DNA of 42,077 nucleotides, from positions 1 to 42,077 of the forward strand of contig NZ_JAER01000039.1 in NCBI RefSeq assembly GCF_000519005.1, given 5' to 3'. Each line of letters opens with the position of its first letter. The first letter of the stretch is position 1. The notes below the pieces were generated by a model. It ran no database searches. It was not told the DNA's origin and saw nothing but the letters and a program-made list of their open reading frames with translations. Position numbers and translations under genes: made by a program. Shown piece by piece: positions 33,601 through 40,665 of the stretch. The stretch comes from Nocardioides sp. J54. Its GTDB lineage: Bacteria > Actinomycetota > Actinomycetes > Propionibacteriales > Nocardioidaceae.

Positions 33601-34766
33601 CCCTTGGTGCGACCCGGGTTCCACGAGAACGGCAGGCCGTTGATCGGGTCGAGCGCCGCGATGCCCTCGCGGGCCACCGCGCCCTGGCCCGCGTTGTCGC
33701 CGCGGAAGGCGTTGTTCTGCCAGCGGAAGTGGCCGCCGACGTACACGGCGGAGTCGGTGACCTCGACCCCGTAGGTGGTGTCACCGCCGGTGTAGTTGAC
33801 CCACGACGGCCGGATGCCGGCGCCGGAGGACGCGGTCTCGAAGCGGGCGGTGGTGTCGCAGGGGCCGGACGAGCCGCCGTACGCGCCGGTCGTGGAGACG
33901 ACGAAGAACCGGCCGTCCGGGGAGAAGTCGACGTCGCGCATGTAGCTGTCGAACGCGGTGGAGCAGCGGGCCTCGTAGAAGCTCGTCCGGAAGTCTGCCG
34001 GCTCGGCGCTCGCGCCGGAGGTGTCCAGCATGAGCAGCTGGTGGTTCACCACGTCGTCGAGGGTGTGGAAGTTGCCGACCGCGACGAGCCGGTCGCCGTC
34101 GGGGGTGATGTCGAACTTGAGGACCTGGGTGACACCGTCGTTGTGGTTGCCGGCGATCACGCGGCTCATGAAGGTCGTCGGTGCACCGGTGGTGGGGTTG
34201 AGCGTGGCGAGGGCGCGCTGGGCGCGGCCGCCGACGTGGGTGAAGGCGCCGCCGATCCAGAGCCGGCCGTCACGCAGCGCCGCGTCGCGGACCTGCCCGG
34301 AGACCGTGCCGGCGTTGAAGGTCGTGACGACCTGGCCGTCGGAGATCCGCACCCGGGCGACGCGGGAGCGGCTCTGGTTGCCGATGCTGGTGAAGTTGCC
34401 GACGACGTAGACCGTCTCGTTGTCCCCGGCGTCGACGATCTTCTGCACCACGCCGTTGGGGTTTGGCACGAAGCTCGTGCTGATCGCCCCGGTGGTCGCG
34501 TTGAAGGCGAGCAGGTTGCTGCGCGCGAGCACGGTCTGGCTGTTGTCGTTGCGGGCCTGGCTGAAGTCGCCGCCCAGCAGGACGGTGTTGCCGACCTTCG
34601 TCACCGACAGCACCCTGCCGTCGAGGACGTGCGGGGTGCCGCTGGCCGCGACCTCGCTGACCAGGCGCCCCGGTGGCGAGTCCTCGGCCAGCGCCGGCGC
34701 GACGAGCGCCGTGGAGAGGAGACCGATCAACGCGGCCACCAGGAGGGGAGCTCTCCGGATCCACAT
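30669..34766 (-). CDS. Large secreted multidomain protein (beta-propeller-like, malectin-like, PKD, duplicated C-terminal domains)
   Basis: A 1365-residue secreted protein. It has a Sec signal peptide (APLLVAALIGLLSTALVAPALA, cleavage near residue 27). Residues ~30-480 hold repeated beta-propeller-like text (VLLGGDF, VYVVGNFTSIG, LWIGGAFTHVGG). Residues ~486-621 resemble a malectin carbohydrate-binding domain (AGYTTVP, FANRCTC, VFHVDVEGG). A PKD domain (~832-905) has SYAWDFGDG. Two near-identical ~205-residue beta-rich domains occupy the C-terminus, joined by a DPEEP-repeat linker. No LPXTG or membrane anchor is visible. ATG at 34766 precedes the signal peptide. The likely role is polysaccharide or surface binding. 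Confidence 0.88.
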   Translation of the reverse strand: MWIRRAPLLVAALIGLLSTALVAPALAEDSPPGRLVSEVAASGTPHVLDGRVLSVTKVGNTVLLGGDFSQARNDNSQTVLARSNLLAFNATTGAISTSFVPNPNGVVQKIVDAGDNETVYVVGNFTSIGNQSRSRVARVRISDGQVVTTFNAGTVSGQVRDAALRDGRLWIGGAFTHVGGRAQRALATLNPTTGAPTTFMSRVIAGNHNDGVTQVLKFDITPDGDRLVAVGNFHTLDDVVNHQLLMLDTSGASAEPADFRTSFYEARCSTAFDSYMRDVDFSPDGRFFVVSTTGAYGGSSGPCDTTARFETASSGAGIRPSWVNYTGGDTTYGVEVTDSAVYVGGHFRWQNNAFRGDNAGQGAVAREGIAALDPINGLPFSWNPGRTKGVGVFDFLDTPEGLWVASDTDRIGNWQLKSRIARMNPNGVSYPRVRTPGLPNDLYGVGTGGSIADPSILYRVNAAGAALPADIGPSWQADTAGSPSPYHNAGQNRAGYTTVPSVDSTVPAGTPRAVFDDELWDAAGGQEQEWAFPVPAGTEVKVRMYFANRCTCTQQAGQRVFHVDVEGGRVLTNFDIVASVGHDRGTMREFTVTSDGTVNIRLVHVVENPLVNAIEIVRADTAPVTTVPVSRRAMTNSSVGEVQSAPSGSVDWLTVRGAFMLNGWLYTAHSDGTFKRRTFDGSMYGAPQAVDASEQIVPFPDWSSDLSTMTGLFYDSGRIYFTRSGSNQLFYRYFTAESGVVGAQRLVASANVAGIDFAQVRGMFGTGEHLWWTTSDGNLRRIDWAQGPISGAPVGGTATVRSGPGVDGTTWGARAWFLFQDSSGNGTAPNQEPTASFTVSCSDLTCSFDASGSSDPEGPIASYAWDFGDGATGSGATAQHTYAAAGSYEATLTVTDGAGATAQTQRTAAPTDPPEPPDAEIGYVGADAANANSTTHRVRVPASVQPGDTLVLQLAVNSTTPSVTGPAGWTQLEQAAEGNVQGRLWTRTATASDADSLVTVTLSSIAKADLTVAAYRSTAGGSEVVDSGVLISTATATSLTAPGVVTTPGSWVSTYWAVKSSSTTSLSTTGGGVRESTSGSGGGAIYSLTADSDGVVPTGPQAGRVATADPSVTRLVAFSVAIGLTDGQGPVIDPEEPGDPDPEEPDPEEPDPEEPDPGTAEVAHVGGDAANANSTTHRVRVPASVQAGDTLVLALAVNSTTPSITGPAGWTQLEQAAEANVQGRLWTRTATASDADSLVTVTLSSIAKADLTVTAYRSSGGSSVVDSAVAVSTASTTSLTAPAVVATPGSWVSTYWAVKSSSDTSLSTTGGGVREATSGSGGGAVFSLTADSDGVVPSGPQAGRVATASPSVTRAVMFSVVIGQP
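30672..32011 (-). repeat. Internal ~720-bp tandem duplication in the secreted-protein gene
   Basis: DNA at about 30672-31293 is repeated at about 31393-32011. The offset is 720 bp near the 3' end and 723 bp further in, reflecting one extra codon. Long stretches are identical, so the duplication is recent. The linker between copies contains several DPEEP units. Confidence 0.9.
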
Positions 34767-35006
34767 GTGCCTTCTGCCCTTCTCGAGTCGGCCCGAGACG
34801 TCGACACCGGCGCGGCCGGAGCCCGGCCCGTCGGGCATCCGTGGTCCCGGAACCACGTCAGTGAGGCGACGCTAGGACTGCCCGGGCCGGTGTGGTCCGG
34901 GCAGCGGGCAACTTCCCCGAAATGGGTGAACGGCCCCGCGGCAGGTGGTCCAGACGGCTGTGCGGACGGCTGTGCGGGCGGCTGGCTGGAGGCGCGGTAC
35001 GTCGGC
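34767..35006. other. Intergenic region upstream of the secreted-protein gene, with a palindrome
   Basis: This 240-bp stretch separates two minus-strand genes. It holds a dyad, CGTGGT-N6-ACCACG, at 34840-34857, 74 bp upstream of the secreted-protein ATG. It could be an operator or part of a terminator for the upstream oxidoreductase gene. I see no confident promoter and no small gene. Confidence 0.4.
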
Positions 35007-36713
35007 TCAGGCCGTGGTCGCGGCCCGGAGCCGCTCGAGGTGGGCGTGCACCAGCGAGACCGCGGACGCGCCCTCGCCGCTGGCGGCCGCGACCCGCTTC
35101 ATCGACCCGGCGCGGATGTCACCGGCTGCGAAGACGCCCGGCACCGACGTGGCGAGGCTCTCCGGCGGCCGGCCGTCGATCCAGCGCTCGCGCGGCACGT
35201 CCCGCCCGGTCAGCACGAACCCGTGGTCGTCGCGCAGCACGGACTCGCCCAGCCAGTCGCAGTGCGGGGCGGCGCCGATGAGCAGGAACAGCCCACCCGC
35301 AGGCACCCGCTCCTGCGCGCGGGTGCGCACGTCGCACAGCTGGAGCCAGCCCAGCTGCCCGGTCTCGTCGGGGCCGCCGTCGACGATCTCGGTGCACGGC
35401 CGCACCGTGATCCGCGGGTTCCAGGTGATCTCGTCGATGAGGTACTGCGACATCGTCGACGACAGGTCCTCCCGGCGGACCAGGATCGTGACCGACCGCG
35501 CGAAGCGGGCGAGGTGCACGGCCGCCTGGCCCGCGGAGTTGCCGCCGCCGACGACGAAGACGTCGCGGTCCTCCATCTCCCGCGCAGCGGTCATCGCGGC
35601 GCCGTAGTTGACGCCCGCGCCGACCAGGTCCTCCAGCGGGGCAACCCCGAGCCGGCGGTAGGCGACGCCCGAGGCGACGACGACCGCGCGGGCGCGCACG
35701 TCACCGCCCTCGGTGACCAGCACGTGCGGTGCCCCGTCCTGCGCGGGACGCAGCTCGACGACCGGCCAGCCGGTGAAGAAGCGGGCGCCGAACCGGATCG
35801 CCTGCACCCGTGCGCGCTGGCCCAGCCGCTGACCGGAGATGCCACGGGGGAAGCCGAGGTAGTTGCGGATCATCGAGCTGGTGCCGGCCTGCCCGCCGAC
35901 CACCTCCGACTCGACGACGACGGTCGAGAGCCCCTCGGACGCGCCGTAGACCGCGGCCGCCAGCCCGGCGGGACCCCCGCCGACCACCGCGAGGTCCACG
36001 ACCTCGCCGCAGTCGATGTCGGAGGGGCGGCCGTAGAACGCTGCCGCCAGCTCGCGCGTCGAGCGCGGCGACAGCACCGGCCGGTCCTCCCAGACCGCAG
36101 CCGTCAGGTGCACCAGCGGGTACGACGGCTCGCCGTCGACCTTCGCCAGCGCCTCCTGCCCCTGCGGGCTGTCGGGGGTGTAGACGCAGTAGGGCATGCC
36201 GGTGCGGTCCAGCAGGTCCCGCACGGCCAGCGCCATCGGTCGGGCGTCCGGGGTGATGACCCGCACCGTGTCGACCTCGTTGATCGCGACGGTGGCGCCC
36301 CAGTCGTTGAGCAGGTCGGTCACCGCGTGGTGGAACTCCTCGTCGCGGCGGGCCTGCGGGAGGACGTGGTAGGTGTCGAACTTCCCCTTGCGCAGGTAGG
36401 GCCGCAGCGCCGCGCTCTCCTCGGCGAGCCGCTCCACCGGGATCAGCACCAGCCGACGGGCGGTCGGGACCAGCGTGCGCCAGACGTGCAGCGCGTGCAG
36501 CACCTCCGTGTCCGGCAGCCGCGACTCCGTCGCGACCAGGGCCACCGGCTGCCCGGCAGCCCGGGCCTGCTCCAGGAGCGCGGTGGCCTCGGCGGCGCTG
36601 GCGGCCGACCGGACGTCGTACTCCCGGTCGTAGCGGTGGAACTGCTCGACCATCACGTCGAGCTGCTCCCCCGACACCAGCAGGATCAGGGGGTCAGGCG
36701 CGGGGGCTGCCAC
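35007..36713 (-). CDS. Fused receiver-like / thioredoxin reductase-like flavoprotein lacking CxxC
   Basis: A 568-residue fusion. Residues ~1-130 resemble a response-regulator receiver domain, but the phospho-accepting Asp strand reads VALVATESRLPD, so the Asp appears lost. A middle segment (~145-215; VRVITPDARPMALAVRDLLDR) resembles a thioredoxin/glutaredoxin-like fold. The rest is thioredoxin-reductase-like: FAD motif GGGPAG (245-250) and NAD(P) motif GGGNSAG (389-395), ending in VFAAGDIR. The redox CxxC normally after the second motif of TrxR is absent; a weak Gly-Gly-Gln segment stands where a disulfide could sit. It is probably an NAD(P)H-dependent sensor or reductase. Confidence 0.87.
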   Translation of the reverse strand: MAAPAPDPLILLVSGEQLDVMVEQFHRYDREYDVRSAASAAEATALLEQARAAGQPVALVATESRLPDTEVLHALHVWRTLVPTARRLVLIPVERLAEESAALRPYLRKGKFDTYHVLPQARRDEEFHHAVTDLLNDWGATVAINEVDTVRVITPDARPMALAVRDLLDRTGMPYCVYTPDSPQGQEALAKVDGEPSYPLVHLTAAVWEDRPVLSPRSTRELAAAFYGRPSDIDCGEVVDLAVVGGGPAGLAAAVYGASEGLSTVVVESEVVGGQAGTSSMIRNYLGFPRGISGQRLGQRARVQAIRFGARFFTGWPVVELRPAQDGAPHVLVTEGGDVRARAVVVASGVAYRRLGVAPLEDLVGAGVNYGAAMTAAREMEDRDVFVVGGGNSAGQAAVHLARFARSVTILVRREDLSSTMSQYLIDEITWNPRITVRPCTEIVDGGPDETGQLGWLQLCDVRTRAQERVPAGGLFLLIGAAPHCDWLGESVLRDDHGFVLTGRDVPRERWIDGRPPESLATSVPGVFAAGDIRAGSMKRVAAASGEGASAVSLVHAHLERLRAATTA

Positions 36714-36725
36714 CCGTCCAGCGTG

Positions 36726-38111
36726 TCAGATCACCAGATTGAGCGCCATCACGAAGACCAGGCCGCTGACCGACAGCAGGGTCTCCATCGCCGACCACGT
36801 GGCGAGGGTCTTGCCGACGGTCATCCCGAAGTACTCCTTCACCAGCCAGAAGCCGGCGTCGTTGACGTGGGAGAAGAACACCGAGCCGGCGCCGATGGCG
36901 AGCACCATCAGCGACACCTCGCCCGTGGAGAGCTGGTCGGTCAGCGGTGCGAGCAGGCCCGATGCGGTGACCGTGGCGACGGTGGCCGAGCCGGTGGCGA
37001 GGCGGATCAGGACGGCGACGAACCAGGCGAGCAGGAGCACCGAGACGTTGCTGTCGGCGACCCGCTCGGCGACGATCGTGCCGATCCCGGTGTCGACCAG
37101 CGACTGCTTGAAGCCGCCGCCGGCGGCGACGATCAGCAGGATGCCCGCGACACCCGGCAGCGAGGACTCGATCGACTTCGCGATGCCGTCGCGGCCCATC
37201 CCGCTGCCCATGCCGAGGGTGAACATGCCGACCACGACGGCGATCAGCAAGGCGATGAGCGGGGTGCCGAGCACGTCGAGGGTGCGCCGCAGCGGGTCGG
37301 ACTCGTCGTCGATGAAGATGTCGGCCAGCGCCTTGCCCATCATCAGCACCACCGGCAGCAGCACGGAGGCGAGGGTGACCGGGAAGGACGGCCGCTGCGG
37401 GAGCTCCTCGGCGTCGGTGGCCTCGAAGCCCGCGGGGACCGGCACGTCGACGTACCGGCCGACGAGGCCGAACACCGGGCCGGCGATGATCACGGTCGGG
37501 ACGGCAACGGCGATGCCGAGCGCGAGGGTGGTGCCGAGGTCGGCGCCGAGGTAGTCGATCGCGGTGAGCGGGCCGGGGTGCGGCGGGACCAGGCCGTGCA
37601 TCGCCGAGAGGCCGGCCAGGGCCGGGATGCCGATGGTGACCAGGGACTGCCCGGAGCGGCGGGCGACGAGGTAGATGACCGGCATCAGCAGCACGAGGCC
37701 GATCTCGAAGAACATCGGCAGGCCGATGACCGCGCCGACCACGGCCATCGCCCACGGCAGCGCGCGCGGCGAGGCGTGGCCGATGATCGTGTCGACGATC
37801 TGGTCGGCTCCTCCGCTGTCGGCGAGGAGCTTGCCGAACATCGCGCCGAGCGCGATCAGGATGCCGACGCCGGCGGCCGTGGAGCCGAAGCCCGCGGTGA
37901 AGCTGGCGATCGAGGTCTCGACGCCGACCCCGGCGACGACGCCGACCGTCAGGGCGCCGGCCGTCAGGGCGAGGAACGGGTGCAGCCGGGCGCCGATGAT
38001 GAGCACGACGATGACGGCGATGCCGAGCAGGGCGGCGACCACCAGGCGCCCCTCGGAGGCGACCGGCTCGACGAGGTCGGTGCCGGCGGCGAGGACGAGC
38101 TGTGCGGACAT
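36726..38111 (-). CDS. gntP: Gluconate:H+ symporter, GntP family
   Basis: A 461-residue polytopic membrane protein with 12-14 hydrophobic segments. It would import gluconate with protons for phosphorylation by the neighbouring gluconokinase. Family text includes LIIGARLHPFLALTAGAL, GFGSTAAGVGILIALGAMFG, GLPMFFEIGLVLLMPV, HGLVPPHPGPL and AGSVFFSHVNDAGFWLVKEYFG. The start lies 11 nt after the gntK stop, so both are in one transcript. The charged central loop (~residues 215-240) is cytosolic. Confidence 0.95.
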   Translation of the reverse strand: MSAQLVLAAGTDLVEPVASEGRLVVAALLGIAVIVVLIIGARLHPFLALTAGALTVGVVAGVGVETSIASFTAGFGSTAAGVGILIALGAMFGKLLADSGGADQIVDTIIGHASPRALPWAMAVVGAVIGLPMFFEIGLVLLMPVIYLVARRSGQSLVTIGIPALAGLSAMHGLVPPHPGPLTAIDYLGADLGTTLALGIAVAVPTVIIAGPVFGLVGRYVDVPVPAGFEATDAEELPQRPSFPVTLASVLLPVVLMMGKALADIFIDDESDPLRRTLDVLGTPLIALLIAVVVGMFTLGMGSGMGRDGIAKSIESSLPGVAGILLIVAAGGGFKQSLVDTGIGTIVAERVADSNVSVLLLAWFVAVLIRLATGSATVATVTASGLLAPLTDQLSTGEVSLMVLAIGAGSVFFSHVNDAGFWLVKEYFGMTVGKTLATWSAMETLLSVSGLVFVMALNLVI

Positions 38112-38122
38112 GCAGGGACTCC

Positions 38123-38647
38123 TCAGGACGGGTCGGTCTGGTCGACGTACTGCTGGACGATCGCGTCCACCGACTGGTCGACGTCGATGACGGTGCCGGC
38201 CTCGTCGTCGGCGAGCGGCTCGAGCGTGTCGAACTGCGAGTCGAGCAGCGAGGCCGGCATGAAGTGGCCGGGCCGGGCGGCCTGGCGCCGCGCGATGACC
38301 TCGCGGGTGCCGTGCAGGTGCACGAAGACGGCACGCGGGGCATGGCTGCGGAGCTGGTCACGGTAGGCGCGCTTGAGCGCCGAGCAGCTGACGACGCCAC
38401 CGCGCTCCCCGTGACCGGCCAGCCAGCGACCGATCTGCTCCAGCCACGGACGGCGGTCGTCGTCGTCCAGCGGGACGCCGGCCGTCATCTTGTCGATGTT
38501 GGCCTGCGGGTGGAGGTCGTCGGCGTCCTCGTAGGGGACGCCGAGGCGCTGGGCGAGCGCCGCGCCGACCGTCGACTTCCCCGATCCCGACACGCCCATG
38601 ACGACGATCAGCGGTGCGCCCCCGTGGTGCGGCAGGGTGCTGCTCAT
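38123..38647 (-). CDS. gntK: Gluconokinase
   Basis: A 174-residue P-loop kinase that makes 6-phosphogluconate from gluconate and ATP, feeding the pentose phosphate pathway. Walker A GVSGSGKST is at residues 18-26. The family segments YEDADDLHPQANIDKM and VVSCSALKRAYRDQLR, then ARPGHFMP, are present. The ATG at 38647 is preceded by AGGAGG at about 5-nt spacing. It is the first gene of the gntK-gntP operon and is divergent from the FadR/GntR-type regulator. Confidence 0.97.
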   Translation of the reverse strand: MSSTLPHHGGAPLIVVMGVSGSGKSTVGAALAQRLGVPYEDADDLHPQANIDKMTAGVPLDDDDRRPWLEQIGRWLAGHGERGGVVSCSALKRAYRDQLRSHAPRAVFVHLHGTREVIARRQAARPGHFMPASLLDSQFDTLEPLADDEAGTVIDVDQSVDAIVQQYVDQTDPS

Positions 38648-38776
38648 GACTCCTCCTGGAGGACGATGACCCGGACTCCTGGCGGAGTACCCCGTGTGCT
38701 GGCCGTCACAGTCTGCAAGTATTAATCTGCTTTTTACAACCCCGCCGGCGCATTAAATCTGATCTTTGGAGGGAAC
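38648..38776. promoter_or_regulatory. Divergent gnt control region
   Basis: This is the most AT-rich stretch in the window. It holds a pair of related sites, ATTAATCTG (38721-38729) and ATTAAATCTG (38752-38761), about 31 bp apart, which may be regulator half-sites. A complement TTGTAA (38734-38739) with CAGACT 18 nt further is a possible gntK promoter. TTTACA (38733-38738) may serve the regulator gene, but its -10 is unclear. GGAGGG at 38767-38772 is the regulator's ribosome-binding site. Confidence 0.5.
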
Positions 38777-39514
38777 GTGGCCCGCACCGCGCTGCACGAG
38801 GACGTCCTCGAGGCGCTCGGCGGTCGCATCGTCTCGGGCGACCTCGCCGAGGGCGCGGTGCTCACCCTCGACACCATCGACACCGAGTACGACGTCAGCC
38901 GCTCGGTCTCCCGCGAGGCCGTGCGGGTGCTGGAGTCGATGGGCCTGGTCGCCTCGCGGCGCCGGGTCGGCGTCACCGTGCTCCCCCGCTCGGCCTGGCA
39001 CGTCTACGACCCCCGGCTGATCCGCTGGCGCCTCGACTCCGAGGACCGCACCCGTCAGCTGCGCTCGCTCGGCGAGCTGCGCAGCGGCGTCGAGCCGGTC
39101 GCCGCCGGGCTGGCCGCACAGCGCGCGACGCCCGAGCAGTGCGCGGCGCTGACGGCCGCGGCCAGTGACATGGTCGTGCACGGCCGCGCCGGCGACCTCG
39201 AGGCGTTCCTGGAGGCCGACATCGCCTTCCACCGCATCCTGCTGGCGGCGTCCGGCAACGAGATGCTGGCCGCGCTCGACGGCGTCGTCGCCGAGGTGCT
39301 GGCCGGGCGCACCCACCACCACCTCATGCCCGAGCATCCCAAGGACGAGGCGGTGGCGCTGCACGTCGAGGTGGCTCGCGCCGTACGCTCCGGCGACGCC
39401 GACGCGGCCCGCACGGCGATGGCCACGATCATCTCGGAGGCGACCGGCGCCGTGACCGAGAACGCAGCGGAGGCGACGGGTGCAGACGGGGAGGACTCGA
39501 CTAGGCTCGGTTGA
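38777..39514 (+). CDS. FadR/GntR-family regulator (FCD domain), likely gluconate repressor
   Basis: A 245-residue regulator. The N-terminal winged helix (about 1-75) includes TIDTEYDVSRSVSREAVRVLESMGL. The C-terminal FCD domain (about 95-225) carries the typical metal/ligand text DLEAFLEADIAFHRILLAASGN and a late H in LHVEVARAV. GTG at 38777 has GGAGGG five bases upstream. It is divergent from gntK, which strongly suggests that it represses gntK-gntP and responds to gluconate or 6-phosphogluconate. A candidate promoter for the next gene (TAGGCT, 39502-39507) lies inside its last codons. Confidence 0.92.
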   Translation: MARTALHEDVLEALGGRIVSGDLAEGAVLTLDTIDTEYDVSRSVSREAVRVLESMGLVASRRRVGVTVLPRSAWHVYDPRLIRWRLDSEDRTRQLRSLGELRSGVEPVAAGLAAQRATPEQCAALTAAASDMVVHGRAGDLEAFLEADIAFHRILLAASGNEMLAALDGVVAEVLAGRTHHHLMPEHPKDEAVALHVEVARAVRSGDADAARTAMATIISEATGAVTENAAEATGADGEDSTRLG

Positions 39515-39517
39515 CGA
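39502..39517 (+). promoter_or_regulatory. Candidate promoter inside the 3' end of the regulator gene
   Basis: TAGGCT (39502-39507) matches TAnnnT and stands 9 nt before the ATG at 39517. No Shine-Dalgarno is present. It could give a leaderless or very short-leader message for the zinc-ribbon gene independent of the regulator gene. Confidence 0.4.
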
Positions 39518-40152
39518 TGGAGACCACGCCAGAGCTCGCCCGCCTCGTCGACCAGCTGCAGGCCGAGGAGTACACCGTCACCGAGCCGCTGCCCGGTGTG
39601 ATCCACGTGAAGGGCCGCTTCTCCAACCCGGAGCGGATCGCGCTGCGCGCGGCCGCCGACGCCGGTGACATCGCCGTCGCCGTGTGGGCCACCAGCCACC
39701 ACGACGACTGGGCCCTGGTGTGCTGGAACCGTCCGGACCTGGTGACCATCACCCAGAAGGGCGCCGCGCCGCAGCGCTGGCGCCACCGGCGGATCCCGGA
39801 CACACTGCGCCCCGACGCGCAGACCTTCCTCGAGGGCGCGTCCTCCCCCTTCGACATCGTCACCCGGCCCAAGCACCAGCCGACCGACGCGGCGCGCGAG
39901 ATCCTCGGCCAGTTCGAGATCACCGACCCGCCCCCGCCGGGCTGGGTGCCGCCCGTGGTCGAGGTGCCCGAGATCCCCGTCGTCCGCGAGTCGCGGGTGC
40001 CGACCGCCCCGGCCGAGAAGGCCCGCCGCGCCGCCACCCCGCGCGCGCCCAAGGCGCCGGCGAAGCCGGTCAAGGCCGAGCCGGTCGTCGCGGTCTGCCC
40101 GACCTGCTTCATGGCCATCCCCGCGACGGGCATCTGCGACAACTGCGGCTGA
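39517..40152 (+). CDS. Unknown protein with C-terminal zinc ribbon
   Basis: A 211-residue protein I do not recognise as a named family. Residues ~1-115 form a mixed alpha/beta region rich in Trp and Arg (VWATSHHDDWALVCW, then RWRHRRIPDTL). Residues ~140-195 are Pro/Ala/Lys-rich and disordered. The end is a short zinc ribbon, CPTC then CDNCG (four Cys). A possible role in nucleic-acid or protein binding is suggested only by the ribbon. The ATG at 39517 follows the regulator stop by 2 nt. It is convergent with the next gene. Confidence 0.75.
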   Translation: METTPELARLVDQLQAEEYTVTEPLPGVIHVKGRFSNPERIALRAAADAGDIAVAVWATSHHDDWALVCWNRPDLVTITQKGAAPQRWRHRRIPDTLRPDAQTFLEGASSPFDIVTRPKHQPTDAAREILGQFEITDPPPPGWVPPVVEVPEIPVVRESRVPTAPAEKARRAATPRAPKAPAKPVKAEPVVAVCPTCFMAIPATGICDNCG

Positions 40153-40244
40153 GCTGAACTGGCCGAGCGTGTCGCCTGTCGGCTCCCGTAGGCCCAGCCT
40201 CCCGCTGGCGGCAAGACTCGCGCCTGTCGCGCCTACGGTTCAGC
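40153..40244. terminator. Nested inverted repeats between convergent genes
   Basis: Outer arms GCTGAAC (40153-40159) and GTTCAGC (40238-40244) enclose inner arms CCGTAGGC (40186-40193) and GCCTACGG (40231-40238). The structure sits exactly between the two stop codons and partly overlaps the stop of the minus-strand gene. A bidirectional terminator is likely; no T-tract is present. Confidence 0.5.
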
Positions 40245-40665
40245 CGGTTGCCGCGAGGTCGTCCGGTGCGGCGACGCGCAGCTCGACGTCGTTGGCCAGG
40301 TGCACCGGCCAGCGGTCGCAGGTCGCGCTGAGGGCACGCGCCCACGCGAGGTCGCCGGGCGTGCGGCCCGGCCCGCCGGGGCGGGCGTAGAGGAACGCGC
40401 AGGTGCGGTCCCCGCCCACGAGCTGCTCGACCAGCCGGCCGAGGGTGGCGCACTCGCTGGCGCCGGGGTGCAGCGGCACGTCCTCCACGTTGAGGACGTG
40501 GCGCGGCCGGTCGCCGTCCACGAACAGCAGCCACAGCTGCGGGGTGGCGAAGCCGAGCTCCCCCATGAGCGAGCGCCAGGCGTGCTCGACGGAGGACTGG
40601 TCGGTAAACGGCGGCATCTCGTCGGGCGAGAGCCGGGGCGGGATCTGCTGGTCGTCAGTGGTCAT
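40240..40665 (-). CDS. Conserved hypothetical protein
   Basis: A 141-residue soluble alpha/beta protein that I cannot assign. Visible text includes EHAWRSLMGELGFATPQLWLLFVDGDRP, a strand-loop-strand, and a Cys-containing segment (SECATLGRLVEQLV, then DRTCAFLYARPG). It resembles short actinobacterial proteins of unknown role. The start is ATG at 40665. Downstream, it is convergent with the zinc-ribbon gene; upstream lies the repeat-rich region. Confidence 0.7.
   Translation of the reverse strand: MTTDDQQIPPRLSPDEMPPFTDQSSVEHAWRSLMGELGFATPQLWLLFVDGDRPRHVLNVEDVPLHPGASECATLGRLVEQLVGGDRTCAFLYARPGGPGRTPGDLAWARALSATCDRWPVHLANDVELRVAAPDDLAATG

Noticed and set aside
30252..38366. A very long + strand open frame (about 2700 codons)
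   Set aside because: It is antisense to the secreted-protein, TrxR-like, gntP and gntK genes, with low-complexity Arg/Asp/Gly/Val composition typical of high-GC shadow frames.
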